From assembly GCA_944325095.1 (NCBI GenBank), contig CALUYV010000012.1, positions 1 to 39,696 on the forward strand: a DNA stretch of 39,696 bases, read 5' to 3'. A program made the translations under genes and the position numbers. The notes under the pieces were generated by a model. The model ran no database searches. It worked only from the letters and a program-made list of their open reading frames with translations, and was not told the DNA's origin. This document shows positions 17,136 to 24,508 of this stretch, piece after piece. The stretch's first letter is position 1. Every line of letters begins with the position of its first letter. The stretch comes from Candidatus Gastranaerophilales bacterium. GTDB lineage: Bacteria; Cyanobacteriota; Vampirovibrionia; Gastranaerophilales; Gastranaerophilaceae.

Positions 17136-17222
17136 TTAACGCATTCGTCCATAACAATGACCACCTTTAATAAGGCTTTGCATCATCATCATTTGCATCA
17201 TCATTGTCATAGTTTTTTGCAT
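17136..17222 (-). CDS. 28-residue methionine-rich small ORF
   Basis: A 28-codon frame with ten methionines, including a run of four near residues 11-14 (TMMMQMMMMQ), followed by SLIKGGHCYGRMR. The Met cluster plus a His-Cys pair could bind soft metals such as Cu(I), or the run could form a short amphipathic helix; neither is shown. AAAGGAAA lies about ten bases before the ATG, a TTGACA promoter lies at 17258-17286, and a perfect terminator follows at 17088-17111. The unit is therefore a self-contained gene of under 200 nt. Alternatively the transcript is a small RNA and the frame is incidental. Confidence 0.5.
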   Translation of the reverse strand: MQKTMTMMMQMMMMQSLIKGGHCYGRMR

Positions 17223-17257
17223 CAAAAATTTTTCCTTTTTTGTTTACTATAGGACTT

Positions 17258-17286
17258 ATGCTACTATAACATTTTCCTCTTGTCAA
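17258..17286 (-). promoter_or_regulatory. Sigma70-type promoter of the Met-rich small gene
   Basis: On the minus strand a perfect TTGACA (17281-17286), a 17-base spacer and TAGCAT (17258-17263, four of six matches). It lies just downstream of the DUF2513-like gene and points at the 17136-17222 frame. Confidence 0.6.
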
Positions 17287-17304
17287 TAAAAAGCATAAAA
17301 TTAA

Positions 17305-17601
17305 CTATGAATTAAGCAGAACTTCTACCATTTTAAAACCCTTGGAAGTCAATCTGTAACCGGTATCCACAATACTGTAATTTCCGTCAACCGAATTTAC
17401 AAACCCGAAAGGGAATTTTGAATATATAGATTCAATCAAACCTTCGTCGCCTAAAATAAGAATATGTCCCATAAATTTACGTTCCATTTCCTTACCCTTA
17501 ACATTAAGCAGCGACATCAGCGTATGCGAATTGATTAAGTAGTCATCATACTTAACCATTGTTATCAAAATTTCTTTTACAAATGCTGAATCTAATCTCA
17601 T
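17305..17601 (-). CDS. DUF2513-like winged-helix small protein
   Basis: A 98-residue protein with the DUF2513-like layout: N-terminal MRLDSAFVKEILITM, then a central HILILGDEGLIES resembling the H..lL.eaGLi segment, and a C-terminal YRLTSKGFKMVEVL like the LT..G.eFL helix. Such proteins look like small winged-helix domains, common on mobile elements, with no known function. The ATG at 17601 is preferred over one at 17643, which lies in or upstream of a TTGCAT-17-TATTAT promoter; no good Shine-Dalgarno precedes it. No other phage gene is near. Confidence 0.55.
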   Translation of the reverse strand: MRLDSAFVKEILITMVKYDDYLINSHTLMSLLNVKGKEMERKFMGHILILGDEGLIESIYSKFPFGFVNSVDGNYSIVDTGYRLTSKGFKMVEVLLNS

Positions 17602-17767
17602 CTTCAAAACTTTATGTCTGCCATATATAATATAACACTTCAATATATTTTATGCAAGCACGCTTAAAATTTTTATCGTGAAATAACACTTACTTTTATT
17701 AAATTTTGTAAAAATTTTACTTAATAACTAGCAAAATAATCCATTTAGATGAGTTAAAATCATGTCA

Positions 17768-17783
17768 CACATTTTATAATGTG
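17768..17783. promoter_or_regulatory. Palindrome CACATT-4-AATGTG over a -10 box
   Basis: Perfect 6+6 inverted repeat (17768-17773 and 17778-17783) that contains TATAAT (17775-17780), the likely -10 of the gene at 17843. A repressor bound here would block the promoter. The leader that follows holds a small GGGG/CCCC hairpin. Confidence 0.4.
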
Positions 17784-17842
17784 AATGATATTATAAACAC
17801 GGAGATTGGGGTCTTGTGCCCCGTCGGTAAAGGGTTAGAACT

Positions 17843-18223
17843 ATGGTCGATAACAGATCCGCAGGGTTCTTTGGTATTGGCGGTGCTTTTAATTTCAAAA
17901 GCGGTGATATATCGGGAACGGCAGCAAAATTAACAGATGAAAAAATGGGTCAAGGCGGGGAATACTTTTCCCAAAGAGGCGGTGAAGAAGAAGCACCCGC
18001 GCCGGCAAATCCGTATGTCGATCAAAGTGCGGTATTAAAAGCAACCCTGAACTCTCTTGCAATGATGAATGTCGCAAATGTTCTGAGTTCCCAGCGGCGC
18101 AAACCGGTGCTGGATGAAGAAGATAAGATTACCGAAGATTTAAAAGAGATTTTGAGAGTTAAACGGCAAAAAAAAGATAACAGAAGAAAACAAGAAGATG
18201 AAGAAACCGAAGAAGAAAGATAA
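17843..18223 (+). CDS. Charged small protein of unknown function
   Basis: A 126-residue protein I do not recognise. Residues 1-40 are Gly/Phe-rich (FFGIGGAFNFKSGD), a Glu/Pro/Ala linker follows (GGEEEAPAPANPY), then a short Ala/Leu/Met helix (KATLNSLAMMNVANVL), and the last 45 residues are very highly charged (KRQKKDNRRKQEDEETEEER), probably disordered. No signal peptide. AAAGGG lies about 12 bases before the ATG and a palindrome covers its probable -10 box. It may bind a partner or nucleic acid; this is inference. Neighbours on both sides run on the opposite strand. Confidence 0.6.
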   Translation: MVDNRSAGFFGIGGAFNFKSGDISGTAAKLTDEKMGQGGEYFSQRGGEEEAPAPANPYVDQSAVLKATLNSLAMMNVANVLSSQRRKPVLDEEDKITEDLKEILRVKRQKKDNRRKQEDEETEEER

Positions 18224-18263
18224 TCTTGCTCCGGTTTTATTTTTATTAACTTCTATAAACAAT

Positions 18264-18289
18264 AAAAAAGACACTATAAACTAGTGTCT
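18264..18289 (-). terminator. Intrinsic terminator downstream of the HD gene
   Basis: AGACACTA/TAGTGTCT stem of eight (18269-18276 with 18282-18289), 5-base loop, T-run on the minus strand (18264-18268). It lies about 200 nt after the HD gene stop and closes the purine-rich 3' region. Confidence 0.8.
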
Positions 18290-18440
18290 GTGTAAAGACT
18301 GATTATGATGGATGATTCGATTATTTTCCCCTTTAAATTTTTCCGATTTTCTTAATCTTTATTTTCCCCTGAAATTTATTCCCCTTAAATGTTTTCCATT
18401 TTCTTTTTCTTTAAATATCCCTTACATATATATAAACAAT
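18290..18440 (-). ncRNA. Candidate GGA-rich RNA or 3'UTR
   Basis: Between the HD gene stop and the terminator the minus strand has no frame worth calling, but a purine-rich tract with at least six GGA triplets, three of them in AGGGGAA. CsrA-type proteins bind repeated GGA sites, so a sponge RNA is one idea. It could equally be a stable 3'UTR. No convincing separate promoter is visible. Confidence 0.3.
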
Positions 18441-18495
18441 TTTTAAAAATAAAAATTGCCATATATAAAGGTTATATATTACAAAACTTTACAAT

Positions 18496-19266
18496 TTATT
18501 TTTGAGGAATATCATTATTGTTTATGGCATCGCATAGTGCCTTGTAAAGCATCGGATGAATTTTCCCGTCCTGCACATCTTTATATATTATTGCAAGCGT
18601 TTTATCGGTAGAAAAAGCCTTTTTATAACTCCTTTGTTCCATAAGCGCAGAGAATTTATCCGCAAGATTGACAATCTGCAAACTCACATTTGGAACAAAA
18701 GATGTGCCGTTAACGGAATTTTCGTAATTGTTGTGGTGCATACGCACTATTTGAAGAGTATTTTCATTAAAATTCGTATTCTTTAGCAATTGATACCCTA
18801 ATTCCGTATGCAAATCCATAATCTTATGTTCATCTTCAGATAAAGAAGATTTTTTGTTCAGAATTTCCGGCGGAATAAGAACTTTTCCAAAATCATGCAG
18901 AAAAGCACCATTTTTCAAATCCGCAACATTTATATCACGGGTCAAGACTTTTGGCAAATGCTTGTATATCGCCATTGAAATATTCTGGGTATCTTTGCAG
19001 TGACCGGTTTTCAACTCCTGCAATTCTTTAATATTCAAATGCAGAGGGATTTTATGCTCTGCAAGAATTTGCAAGACTTCCGGATTTTGCGAAATCAGAT
19101 TTCTTACGGCTGTTTCATTAAAAAGCCGCTCCGGCGAATTGTTCCGGAATGTATCCTGAACAGGAGCCTGACGAAATGTTACTCTGGATTTTATTCTGTT
19201 ATTTTGAACACCGTAAGTACTGTTAACTATACTGTTAGTATTATTTGAAATATAATCAAACCACAC
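18496..19266 (-). CDS. HD-GYP-like phosphohydrolase lacking the GYP motif
   Basis: A 256-residue protein with an HD-GYP-type domain from about residue 85. The metal-ligand pattern is kept: His89, His124-Asp125 in AFLHDFGKVLIPPEIL, His153 in DLHTELGYQL, His177-His178 and Asp203 in NLADKFSALMEQRSYKKAF. The diagnostic HHExxxGxGYP segment is instead HHNNYENS, so c-di-GMP hydrolysis is doubtful and another phosphohydrolase or sensing role is possible. The N-terminal 45 residues are Asn/Ser-rich, lack a signal peptide and carry VTFRQ at 29-33. The start is a GTG with only a weak TAGG upstream. Confidence 0.78.
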   Translation of the reverse strand: MWFDYISNNTNSIVNSTYGVQNNRIKSRVTFRQAPVQDTFRNNSPERLFNETAVRNLISQNPEVLQILAEHKIPLHLNIKELQELKTGHCKDTQNISMAIYKHLPKVLTRDINVADLKNGAFLHDFGKVLIPPEILNKKSSLSEDEHKIMDLHTELGYQLLKNTNFNENTLQIVRMHHNNYENSVNGTSFVPNVSLQIVNLADKFSALMEQRSYKKAFSTDKTLAIIYKDVQDGKIHPMLYKALCDAINNNDIPQK

Positions 19267-19397
19267 GAGAATGAACCTACTAAAATTACTTCACCACTAT
19301 ATTTATATAAACTATTATTTGAATTAAAATTTGCGCAAAATTAAGAAAATATAAAAAAATCTTAATATATTAAATTTCGTGCTATATTAAAAGGGCT

Positions 19398-20324
19398 ATG
19401 GAAAATATTGAAAATGTTATAATATGCGGGCTTGGAGCAGTCGGTTCTATATATGCCGATAAAATTCACAGATATAACAGTGATAAACTAAGAGTTCTTG
19501 TAGATAAAAACAGGCTGGAAAAATATAAAAAAAATCCGAAAATCTTTAACGGAGTTCCCCTGGATTTAAATTATATCCTGCCGGAAGATAATAACTTTAA
19601 AGCCGATTTAATTATTATTGCAACAAAATTTGACGGTTTAAATGATGCTGTTCATAATATAAAAAACTTTGTAAAAGAAGATACAATTATTCTTTCTCTT
19701 CTGAACGGCGTCACAAGCGAAGAAATTATTGCTCAAAAATACGGCTGGAAACATTTGCCGCTGGCATATTTCATAGGACACAGCGCAATGCGTGAAGGAA
19801 ATATTATTACACATGACGGAGTTTCCACTATTGTATTCGGAGTTAAAGATAAATCAAAAACCGACATAAATGATATTGAAATTCTAAAAAATTATTTTGA
19901 CAAAACCGGAATAACCTGCAAAATTCCTGAAGATATGCTGCGTTCATACTGGCTGAAATATATGCTCAATGTCAGCACAAACCAGCCGTCTGCAATACTT
20001 AGAATGACTTTTGGCGATATGCAGAAAAATTCGAAATTTATAGAATTTATGAAAAATATCATGAATGAAGTTGCACTGGCAGCAAAAGCCGAAGGGGTCA
20101 GCAATACAGAAACCATGTGTGATGAAACACTAAAAACCCTGTACAAAATGATTCCTGAAGGGAAAACCTCGATGCTGCAAGATGTCGAAGCCGGAAGGAC
20201 AACCGAAATTGAAATTTTTGCAAAGACAATGATTAATTTCGGAGAGAAACACAATATTCCGACACCATATAACCGCATAATGAAAGAAATGATAGAGATA
20301 ATTCATGAAAATTATAAAAAGTAA
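19398..20324 (+). CDS. panE: 2-dehydropantoate 2-reductase (ketopantoate reductase)
   Basis: Reduces ketopantoate to pantoate with NADPH in the pantothenate/CoA pathway. Of 308 residues, the usual size. The N-terminal Rossmann motif is VIICGLGAVGSIYADK. Mid-protein there is NGVTSEE, the catalytic Lys lies in RSYWLKYMLNVSTNQ, and the C-terminal signature is SMLQDVEAGRTTEIE. ApbA/PanE-family paralogues can act on other ketoacids, so the pathway role is likely rather than certain. TATATT ends nine bases before the ATG; AAAGGG is too close for a normal Shine-Dalgarno, so leaderless start is possible. rsmI follows after 21 nt. Confidence 0.88.
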   Translation: MENIENVIICGLGAVGSIYADKIHRYNSDKLRVLVDKNRLEKYKKNPKIFNGVPLDLNYILPEDNNFKADLIIIATKFDGLNDAVHNIKNFVKEDTIILSLLNGVTSEEIIAQKYGWKHLPLAYFIGHSAMREGNIITHDGVSTIVFGVKDKSKTDINDIEILKNYFDKTGITCKIPEDMLRSYWLKYMLNVSTNQPSAILRMTFGDMQKNSKFIEFMKNIMNEVALAAKAEGVSNTETMCDETLKTLYKMIPEGKTSMLQDVEAGRTTEIEIFAKTMINFGEKHNIPTPYNRIMKEMIEIIHENYKK

Positions 20325-20345
20325 TTTTCATGTTAATATTTTTTT

Positions 20346-21158
20346 ATGAAAGATTACGATTTTTATATAGTGCCGACACCGATTGGCAATTTGGAAGATA
20401 TAACATTAAGAGCGGTTGAAGTATTAAAATCGGTTGATATAATCGCCTGCGAAGACAGCAGAGTCACACAGAAATTATTAAATCATTACGATATAAAAAC
20501 AAAATGTATTTCATACCACAAATACAACGAAAAAGAACGGATAAACGAATTTTTATCAATCTTAAATTCAGGCAGAAAAATCGCACTGGTATCAGATGCC
20601 GGAACACCTTTAATATGTGATCCTGGCTCGATAATCGTAAATGAACTCAGAAAACACGGATACAGCCTGACCGCCCTTCCGGGAGCAAATGCTCTTGTTA
20701 CATTTCTTTCACAAATATCAAGGCAGGACGAAAGTTTTTCTTTTGCAGGCTTTTTACCAAAAACCGAACAGAAAATACAAGAAATTGCTCTGCAATACAA
20801 ATATCAAGATTTCGTTTTCTATGAATCACCGAACAGAATCATTAAAACCCTTGAATATATTAAAAAAGTCCGGCCAGATGCCAGAGTTGCTGCAGGGAGA
20901 GAATTGACAAAAATATTTGAAGAAATAGTAACAGGAACAATTGATGAAGTTATTTTACATTTAAAAACCAATATTACAAAAGGGGAGTTTGTCTGCTTAA
21001 TTTTCAGGGACAGCAAAAATGAAGAACTTTTCAACATGGATGACAAAATAAAACTGCTGCAAAATAAAGGTTTTAGCGCAAAAGATATTTCCGTAATCTT
21101 ATCCGAATTATACGAAGTTAACAAAAATAAAATTTATAACAGAACAGTTAATAAATAG
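20346..21158 (+). CDS. rsmI: 16S rRNA (cytidine1402-2'-O)-methyltransferase
   Basis: Methylates the ribose of C1402 in 16S rRNA near the P site, using SAM. The 270-residue product shows the tetrapyrrole-methylase fold signatures typical of RsmI: N-terminal YIVPTPIGNLEDITLRAVE, ACEDSRVTQKLLNHYDI, SDAGTPLICDPGS and LPGANALVTFLS, then FYESPNRI. The C terminus ends in a short basic helix. It has no clear Shine-Dalgarno and begins 21 nt after panE, with which it is probably co-transcribed. Confidence 0.95.
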   Translation: MKDYDFYIVPTPIGNLEDITLRAVEVLKSVDIIACEDSRVTQKLLNHYDIKTKCISYHKYNEKERINEFLSILNSGRKIALVSDAGTPLICDPGSIIVNELRKHGYSLTALPGANALVTFLSQISRQDESFSFAGFLPKTEQKIQEIALQYKYQDFVFYESPNRIIKTLEYIKKVRPDARVAAGRELTKIFEEIVTGTIDEVILHLKTNITKGEFVCLIFRDSKNEELFNMDDKIKLLQNKGFSAKDISVILSELYEVNKNKIYNRTVNK

Positions 21159-21169
21159 TTATAAAAAAA

Positions 21170-21198
21170 TTGTACTTTTTTTTAGTTTATGATAAAAT
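21170..21198 (+). promoter_or_regulatory. Possible promoter of the bamA operon
   Basis: TTGTAC (21170-21175), 17-base spacer, TAAAAT (21193-21198). It would give a leader of about 35 nt that includes the AAGGGA Shine-Dalgarno before the TTG start at 21240. Confidence 0.45.
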
Positions 21199-21239
21199 TT
21201 TAGTGGGCGTAGGGAGCTTTTATAATAAGGGAAAAGTTT

Positions 21240-23252
21240 TTGAATTTAAAGACAATGAAAAGATTAGTGTTAGCGTTAATGCTGACCGGAATAATTCAAA
21301 TATCAGGATATGCTGTAGATGATGTATGGGGAGGAATGGGTTTAACCGAAGAGGCCCTTCAAAAAGACAGCAACTACGCCAATACTATTTTTGACAAATA
21401 TACAAATTACTCCGAAACTCCTGCGCCAAAAGTAAATAACGGTAATTACCCTGCGGATTTAACGGACTCAAAAAATACGGTTTCAGCCTCGGATACCGAA
21501 AAAAGAACAATAAGTAATATTGAATTTTACGGTCTGAACTCCGTTTCAAAAGATGAACTGCTTAGCAAAATGCAGATGAAATCAGGAGAAACTTATTCCC
21601 GTGACATGCTTCAGTCTGACCTGAAAGCAATATATGAAACAGGCTTCTTTACGGAAAACATGAAAGCCATCCCTTCAAAAAACGATGACGGCACAGTTAC
21701 GGTTAAAATCGTTGTAGAAGAAAATCTGCCGGTTAAAGATTTCACAATTGAAGGTAATACAGTTGTTCCTGTTGAGGATATTCTTGCGATTCTTTCCGAT
21801 ATGAAAGGGAAACCGCAGAATATTACCCAGTTAAATGCAGCAATCGCCCAAATTCAGGAATTGTACAATTCAAAAGGATACATTCTTGCAAGAGTATCTT
21901 CCGTCAATGATGATCCTGACGGAACAATCAATATCACAATCAAGGAAGGTATCATCGACAAAATCATGATTGAAGGCAATGAAAAAACAAAAGATTACAT
22001 CATTGCACGTAATGTCATGACCGAGCCTGGCATGATTTACAACGAAAATCTCATAAAAGAAGACCTCGTAAGATTGTATGCAACCCAGGCATTTAAAGAT
22101 GTTACACGGGAAATTGAACCGAGTGAAGATGTGCCGGACGCGTACGACATTACAATAAAAATTCAGGAACAGAGAACTGCAAGTATTTCTGTCGGCGGCG
22201 GTATTGATACCGTAACAGGTTTATTCGGATCCATGGGTATTACTGAAAATAACTTCCGCGGCAGATGCGAAAGACTTTCATTAACAGGTTTGGTCGGTAC
22301 CGGTGTAATCCTTAACGATTCATCAGTTAAAGACCACATGAACATTCAGGCTGAATTAAGTTACTTCAAGCCGTACTTCTTAAATTCTGATACTTCATTA
22401 AACAGCAGATTATTCTTCAGAGATTTCGGTTCTTATCAGGTTCCGCTTGCAGTTGAAAGAAGATATGGCGCAGAAGCAACCGTATCTCACAGATTGAAAA
22501 AGAATAAACACGCATCTGCTTCTTTGAGTTTAGGATTGGAAAATATAGATGTTAGAGAAGGAGATGCCAACGGCATTAAGAATTTATATAACAAGTACAA
22601 TATTCCTATTGCCCGCCGTGCTGAACAGTTAGAAGGCGGATTATTCCTGTCTTTGAGTCCTGCAATTATCTATGATACAAGAGATTCGGCGACAGTAACA
22701 AGACACGGTACAATGGCAAGTTTGAGATTTGATGAAAACTTTGGCATGGACGGGTTTGACAAGACTAACGGAAAACTTACCGGTATGATTAAACAATATA
22801 TTCCTATCGGTAAAAAATCTTCGTTATCCTTCACTGCTAAAGGCGGAGGAACAATCCACGGCGATATACCTGAAGTTATGGCATATCGTTTAGGCGGCCC
22901 TTATACTATCAGAGGTTTCAAAATGAGCGGAGTCGGTACAGGTAACGCATTCATTATGGGTTCCGCCGAATTTGCAACTCCGATTCCATTTATGGACAGA
23001 ACAAGAATTGCATTCCTGAACAATATAAGATTCACAATTTGGGCTGATGCAGGTAAAGTATTTGACGGAACAATCTCTAACAAATTGTATGACCGTCCAA
23101 TGGAAGCGTTGTCTGTCGGTGTCGGTTTGAAAGTATTTGTTCCGGGCATGGGGCCTTTGTCAATCGATTACGGTATTCCGCTTACAAATCCGGGTGACAA
23201 CGGCTCAAGCAACGGCTACTTTACATTTGGTGTAGGTGATTTGTTATACTAG
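21240..23252 (+). CDS. bamA: Outer-membrane assembly protein, Omp85/BamA family
   Basis: Inserts beta-barrel proteins into the outer membrane. The 670-residue protein has a signal peptide (about 1-25), a spacer to residue 88, three POTRA domains (about 89-161, 163-236 and 238-311), and a C-terminal barrel from about 313. The conserved barrel lid motif is seen as GPYTIRGFKMSG, and the chain ends in FTFGVGDLLY, with an aromatic last residue as is usual for Omp85. Three POTRAs match cyanobacterial Omp85, against five in Proteobacteria. The start is a TTG with AAGGGA eight bases upstream; an ATG five codons later lacks a site. It heads an operon with ompH, udp and the FlhA-like gene. Confidence 0.93.
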   Translation: MNLKTMKRLVLALMLTGIIQISGYAVDDVWGGMGLTEEALQKDSNYANTIFDKYTNYSETPAPKVNNGNYPADLTDSKNTVSASDTEKRTISNIEFYGLNSVSKDELLSKMQMKSGETYSRDMLQSDLKAIYETGFFTENMKAIPSKNDDGTVTVKIVVEENLPVKDFTIEGNTVVPVEDILAILSDMKGKPQNITQLNAAIAQIQELYNSKGYILARVSSVNDDPDGTINITIKEGIIDKIMIEGNEKTKDYIIARNVMTEPGMIYNENLIKEDLVRLYATQAFKDVTREIEPSEDVPDAYDITIKIQEQRTASISVGGGIDTVTGLFGSMGITENNFRGRCERLSLTGLVGTGVILNDSSVKDHMNIQAELSYFKPYFLNSDTSLNSRLFFRDFGSYQVPLAVERRYGAEATVSHRLKKNKHASASLSLGLENIDVREGDANGIKNLYNKYNIPIARRAEQLEGGLFLSLSPAIIYDTRDSATVTRHGTMASLRFDENFGMDGFDKTNGKLTGMIKQYIPIGKKSSLSFTAKGGGTIHGDIPEVMAYRLGGPYTIRGFKMSGVGTGNAFIMGSAEFATPIPFMDRTRIAFLNNIRFTIWADAGKVFDGTISNKLYDRPMEALSVGVGLKVFVPGMGPLSIDYGIPLTNPGDNGSSNGYFTFGVGDLLY

Positions 23253-23278
23253 TAATAATAAATAATATAGGAGGATTT

Positions 23279-23725
23279 ATGAAAAGAAAACTTATGGCAT
23301 TTTTATTAGCCGCAGGCTTAACTTTCGGAACCGTATTACAGGCAAATGCTGAAATAGGTTACATCAATTACCAGAAAGTTTTAGAAAACTATCCTGCTGC
23401 TCAACAGGCTATTAAAGAAATTGATGCAAAAACTCTTGAAATTCAACAGTTTATGGTTGATAAAGAAAGACAATACAAATCTTTAGATACACCGTTGAAA
23501 AAACAAAACTTTGAAAATCAAACTGCAAATGAACTAAAAGCAAAACAAGAAGCTATTTACAAACTTCAAAACGAAAAGCAAAACCAGATATTAACTCAAA
23601 TTCAGAATGCAGCAAAAAATATAATGGTTACACAAAAACTTGATGCTGTTCTTTCTGACGAAGTTGTATTTGTCGGCGGAGTTGATATTACAGAACTCGT
23701 AATTCAAAACTTAAAGGGAATGTAA
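23279..23725 (+). CDS. OmpH/Skp-like periplasmic chaperone
   Basis: Periplasmic holding chaperone for unfolded outer-membrane proteins. The 148-residue protein has a textbook signal peptide ending VLQANA, the OmpH-type start of the mature chain EIGYINYQKVLENYPAAQQA, a long coiled coil (about 45-115), and a C-terminal strand pair (TQKLDAVLSDEVVFVGGVDIT) that completes the body. It lies 26 nt after bamA with a strong AGGAGG Shine-Dalgarno, and bamA-ompH pairing is widespread, which supports the call. Confidence 0.92.
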   Translation: MKRKLMAFLLAAGLTFGTVLQANAEIGYINYQKVLENYPAAQQAIKEIDAKTLEIQQFMVDKERQYKSLDTPLKKQNFENQTANELKAKQEAIYKLQNEKQNQILTQIQNAAKNIMVTQKLDAVLSDEVVFVGGVDITELVIQNLKGM

Positions 23726-23746
23726 TTTCAGCACGGGGAGCATTTT

Positions 23747-24505
23747 ATGAAATATTCGGAAAACGGTATTCAATACCACATAGGATTAAAAGAGGGAGAT
23801 GCCGGGGAATATGTAATATTGCCCGGAGATCCTAAACGATGCAAAAAAATTGCCGAATATTTGGATGATGCAAAATTGGTTGCAGACAGCAGAGAGTTTG
23901 TTACATATACAGGTCTGCTTGACGGAGAAAGAGTCAGCGTAACATCGACAGGCATCGGCGGGGCATCAGCGGCTATTGCGCTGGAAGAACTTGTTAATGT
24001 AGGTGCAAAAACATTTATTCGTGTCGGAACATGCGGGGGCATGCAGTTAGATATAAAAGGCGGAGATATTGTTATTGCAACCGGTGCGATTCGCATGGAA
24101 GGAACAAGCAGAGAATATGCTCCGATAGAGTTCCCTGCCGTCGCAAATCTTGAAGTTGTGAATGCTCTTACACAGGCTGCTCAAAAACTCGGCTATACCT
24201 ATCATACCGGTATAGTACAGTGCAAAGATTCTTTTTACGGACAGCATTCACCGGAAACAAAACCTGTAAACTATGAACTTTTAAACAAGTGGGAAGCCTG
24301 GAAAAAACTCGGCTGTCTGGCATCCGAAATGGAATCCGCAGCATTATTTATTGTTGCCAGTTATTTAAAAGTTAAAGTCGGTTCAGTATTTTTAACAGTA
24401 GGAAATCAGGAACGAGAAAAATTAAATATGGAAAATCCTATTGTACATGACACGGAAAAGGCAATTAAAACAGCCATAGAGGCAATCAGGATATTAAAAG
24501 GATAA
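23747..24505 (+). CDS. udp: Uridine phosphorylase
   Basis: Phosphorolysis of uridine to uracil and ribose-1-phosphate in pyrimidine salvage. The 252-residue product has the nucleoside-phosphorylase fold: phosphate site [13 protein letters not shown], the central [17 protein letters not shown] and RVGTCGGMQ, the base-binding [11 protein letters not shown] with Gln as in uracil-specific members, and [14 protein letters not shown] with the ribose-binding Met-Glu. Related purine phosphorylases (DeoD) differ in the base pocket. GGGGAG lies before the ATG. It sits 21 nt after ompH and 3 nt before the FlhA-like gene. Confidence 0.9.
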   Translation: MKYSENGIQYHIGLKEGDAGEYVILPGDPKRCKKIAEYLDDAKLVADSREFVTYTGLLDGERVSVTSTGIGGASAAIALEELVNVGAKTFIRVGTCGGMQLDIKGGDIVIATGAIRMEGTSREYAPIEFPAVANLEVVNALTQAAQKLGYTYHTGIVQCKDSFYGQHSPETKPVNYELLNKWEAWKKLGCLASEMESAALFIVASYLKVKVGSVFLTVGNQEREKLNMENPIVHDTEKAIKTAIEAIRILKG

Positions 24506-24508
24506 TTT

